Shown here piece after piece: positions 62,597-64,000 of a stretch of 64,000 nt of DNA. Source of the stretch: Cystobacter fuscus. GTDB taxonomy: Bacteria; Myxococcota; Myxococcia; Myxococcales; Myxococcaceae. Numbering within the stretch: position 1 is the stretch's first letter; every line of letters starts with the position of its first letter. The stretch lies in contig NZ_CP022098.1 of NCBI RefSeq assembly GCF_002305875.1, positions 11,966,001-12,030,000 of the forward strand, in the 5' to 3' direction. A program made the position numbers and the translations under genes. The notes below the pieces were generated by a model. It made no database searches. It worked only from the letters and a program-made list of their open reading frames with translations, and was not told the origin of the DNA.

Positions 62597-63151
62597 ATGC
62601 ACAAAGCCCTCGCCCTGCCCGCCCTCTGCCTCGCGCTCGCGAGCCCGGCCCACGCGCAGGAAGTCACCTACGAATACACCGACATGGAGACCTGTCCCCG
62701 CGTGGTCGAGAAGGTCGAGCTCAAGCCCGGGGAGGACGAGGCTCCAGAAGGAGATGATCCGCCCATCGAATGCAGGGGCCCTGGCGGCGAGTACTCGCTG
62801 GTGGAGTCCTACAACCTCTTTGACTACTTCCGGGACATCCGCATGAAGGGAGACCCCAACTTCTCCGTCTCCCTGCGTCCGTCGAAAGCGACGTGCCCGG
62901 CGGCCCGCTTCGGCCCCAAGCTGGAGTGGCGCATGAAAGGAGGAAAGCCCTTCGCGGTGATTCAGCGCGTGACGTGCTACGCGGTCGATGAGCGTGATGG
63001 CGTATCCAAGCACGGCAAGAAGCTGGGCGAGTACCTCGTGGTGAAGGGCCTCAAGGGTTACACGTCGATTGACGGCGAGGTGCCCACGAAGACGAAGGAC
63101 GCGAACGACAAGGCCCGCGCCATCGCCGACGCGGGGCGCCAGAAACACTGA
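62597..63151 (+). CDS. Exported protein of unknown function
   Basis: A 184-residue protein with a Sec signal peptide (MHKALALPALCLALASPAHA, cleaved before Q-E-V). The mature part has four cysteines in conserved-looking settings (TCPRVVEKVEL, I-E-C-R-G-P-G-G-E-Y, K-A-T-C-P-A-A-R-F, V-T-C-Y-A-V-D), probably two disulfides. The G-P-G-G-E-Y and S-Y-N-L-F-D-Y-F-R-D segments are followed by beta strands, suggesting a compact periplasmic fold. Not a family I can name. ATG 62597 follows GGAG by nine bases. It is divergent from the EF-G unit. Confidence 0.75.
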   Translation: MHKALALPALCLALASPAHAQEVTYEYTDMETCPRVVEKVELKPGEDEAPEGDDPPIECRGPGGEYSLVESYNLFDYFRDIRMKGDPNFSVSLRPSKATCPAARFGPKLEWRMKGGKPFAVIQRVTCYAVDERDGVSKHGKKLGEYLVVKGLKGYTSIDGEVPTKTKDANDKARAIADAGRQKH

Positions 63152-63238
63152 AGCTCCACGCGGGAGACGCGAGCACGTCCGCCTCGCTCGGTCTCCAGCT
63201 CGACGCCCCATGGGATGGATGCAAAGCCCCCTCTTTCT

Positions 63239-63598
63239 TCAATGACCAAAAGCACGAAAAATATCCGCGAGGGTGGTTGATGCAGTGAGATCACGAGATC
63301 CTGTCATGCTCTCGTCACAGAAGGTGGCGGGTTCGCCAGGGGGCAGAAGCTCACGGCACCACAGCGTGAAGTCGGCACAATCCTGAAGGTCTCCGATGAA
63401 TGCGATGGAGCATCCCTCGCGATTGAGCGAGCCCGTGACTTCCCCATGAAGCATGGGGACACTGAACTCCAACACATGACTGCTCGCGGGATTTCGCACC
63501 TCCTTGAGGGTAGCCACTGGCCAGCGCGACCTCATCGACAGGGTAAATGCCGAGGCTGTGATGACCGCCTGCCGTTCGGTGATGACGAAGTAGTTCAT
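63239..63598 (-). CDS. Small protein of unknown function
   Basis: A 119-residue soluble protein from ATG 63598, preceded by GGGGGA. It begins with a beta-rich half (MNYFVITERQAVITASAFTL, A-T-L-K-E-V-R, V-L-E-F-S-V-P) and has a later W-C-R-E-L-L-P-P segment, then a polar tail. Size, composition (less GC-rich than neighbours) and close linkage (26-bp gap) to the partial gene upstream resemble toxin-immunity partners, but no family is recognised. Confidence 0.65.
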   Translation of the reverse strand: MNYFVITERQAVITASAFTLSMRSRWPVATLKEVRNPASSHVLEFSVPMLHGEVTGSLNREGCSIAFIGDLQDCADFTLWCRELLPPGEPATFCDESMTGSRDLTASTTLADIFRAFGH

Positions 63599-63624
63599 GG
63601 AGATGTCCCCCGGGCGCGAATGAC

Positions 63625-64000
63625 CTACTGCCGTCCTGATTGACGATCCCATGAGTACAGCAGCGCGAGCAGATCCGACGTGCACGCACCGGACACGCGC
63701 TCGAACGCAGGTGGAGGGAGCTCGGCGAGACGTTCGCGCTGGAAAGCAGGATCGGCTACCACATCCCGATGCTTCAGGTTGCGTGCGAAGGAGAGTGCAT
63801 GGGGCATTTGCCGCAAGATGGCCTCGATGCAGTCATCCCGGGTCGCCCGTGCCATGCGCTCCGCCGCTGTCGCCAGGCGCTCGCGCACGGAGGTTTCTCC
63901 TCCTGGGCACCATGCATCCATGGCCCAGTCACAAGCCGCCCCCATCAGGTCCTCCAAGGTGAGCGGAGCACCAAGAGTCTTGAAGAGGTAGCGCGCCCCC
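63625..64000 (-). CDS. C-terminal part of an unknown protein, 5' end outside window
   Basis: The frame is open from the window edge to a stop at 63625, giving 124 visible residues. The visible part is helical (ERLATAAERMARATRDDCIEAILRQMPHALSFARN) with three cysteines and no recognised domain. An internal TTG/ATG near 63957-63945 exists, but the frame continues upstream with coding-like codons (A-R-Y-L-F-K-T-L-G-A-P-L-T), so I treat it as truncated. It precedes the 119-residue gene by 26 bp and is probably in its operon. Confidence 0.6.
   Translation of the reverse strand, partial: GARYLFKTLGAPLTLEDLMGAACDWAMDAWCPGGETSVRERLATAAERMARATRDDCIEAILRQMPHALSFARNLKHRDVVADPAFQRERLAELPPPAFERVSGACTSDLLALLYSWDRQSGRQ

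Overview
The DNA is very GC-rich, with coding third positions almost always G or C. Gene content points to a myxobacterium, probably suborder Cystobacterineae (Archangium/Cystobacter/Melittangium type; inferred from gene content only). The signs are eukaryotic-like Ser/Thr kinases fused to ATPase/TPR or PEGA modules, a cyclase-ATPase-TPR giant, many lipoproteins, a TonB/ExbB/ExbD/ExbD import unit, an M4 protease, and a toxin-immunity pair of the kind myxobacteria use in kin discrimination.

Layout. 1-6.7 kb: a truncated large lipoprotein gene, a phospholipase-D-like lipoprotein coupled to a sterol-desaturase-family membrane enzyme, and three small genes that include an Imm50-type immunity protein without a toxin. 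6.8-10.6 kb: a SWIM/SNF2 helicase next to two decayed DNA-repair genes (radical SAM and DUF4130/UDG). Both repair genes keep their ends but have lost their middles. 10.8-16.3 kb: aldehyde dehydrogenase with DUF779, two small unknown proteins and an M4 metalloprotease. 16.7-20.7 kb: a kinase-N-lobe-like membrane protein, a lipoprotein with a C-terminal restriction-endonuclease-fold toxin domain (carrying a one-base frameshift), and its putative immunity gene. 20.7-26.8 kb: a Tat-exported oxidoreductase, a DsbD/redoxin pair, a VWA protein and a 53-aa acidic protein. 27-32 kb: an ETF:menaquinone-oxidoreductase-like FeS membrane protein, a beta-propeller lipoprotein, a degenerate archaemetzincin, tRNA-Gln and TruB. 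32-43 kb: a kinase-ATPase-TPR regulator, then a six-gene TonB transport operon ending in a receptor and a beta-helix lipoprotein. 43-50 kb: an ATPase-HNH pair resembling the Septu antiphage system, an AT-hook coiled-coil protein, a membrane protein and a PEGA kinase. 50-64 kb: gyrB, a GNAT acetyltransferase, a histidine kinase with a pseudo-receiver, a candidate structured RNA, two halves of a tRNA in reversed order, the cyclase giant, an HdeD-like protein, an EF-G paralogue with a small ORF ahead of it, and small unknown genes.

How the parts relate. Several neighbours look coupled by overlapping stop/start codons: PLD/desaturase, the immunity cluster, ald/DUF779, toxin/immunity, and ATPase/HNH. 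Conflict and defence functions recur through the window (toxin-immunity pair, orphan immunity genes, ATPase-HNH pair).

The item I would look at first is 55863-55949. A complete set of tRNA parts (acceptor stem, D arm, anticodon arm with CCC, T arm) is present, but the 3' half lies upstream of the 5' half. The two halves share the five bases CACTC at the break in the anticodon loop, which is the arrangement of a circularly permuted tRNA gene or of a recombination scar. Almost every long reading frame opposite the genes listed here is a high-GC shadow and was left out.
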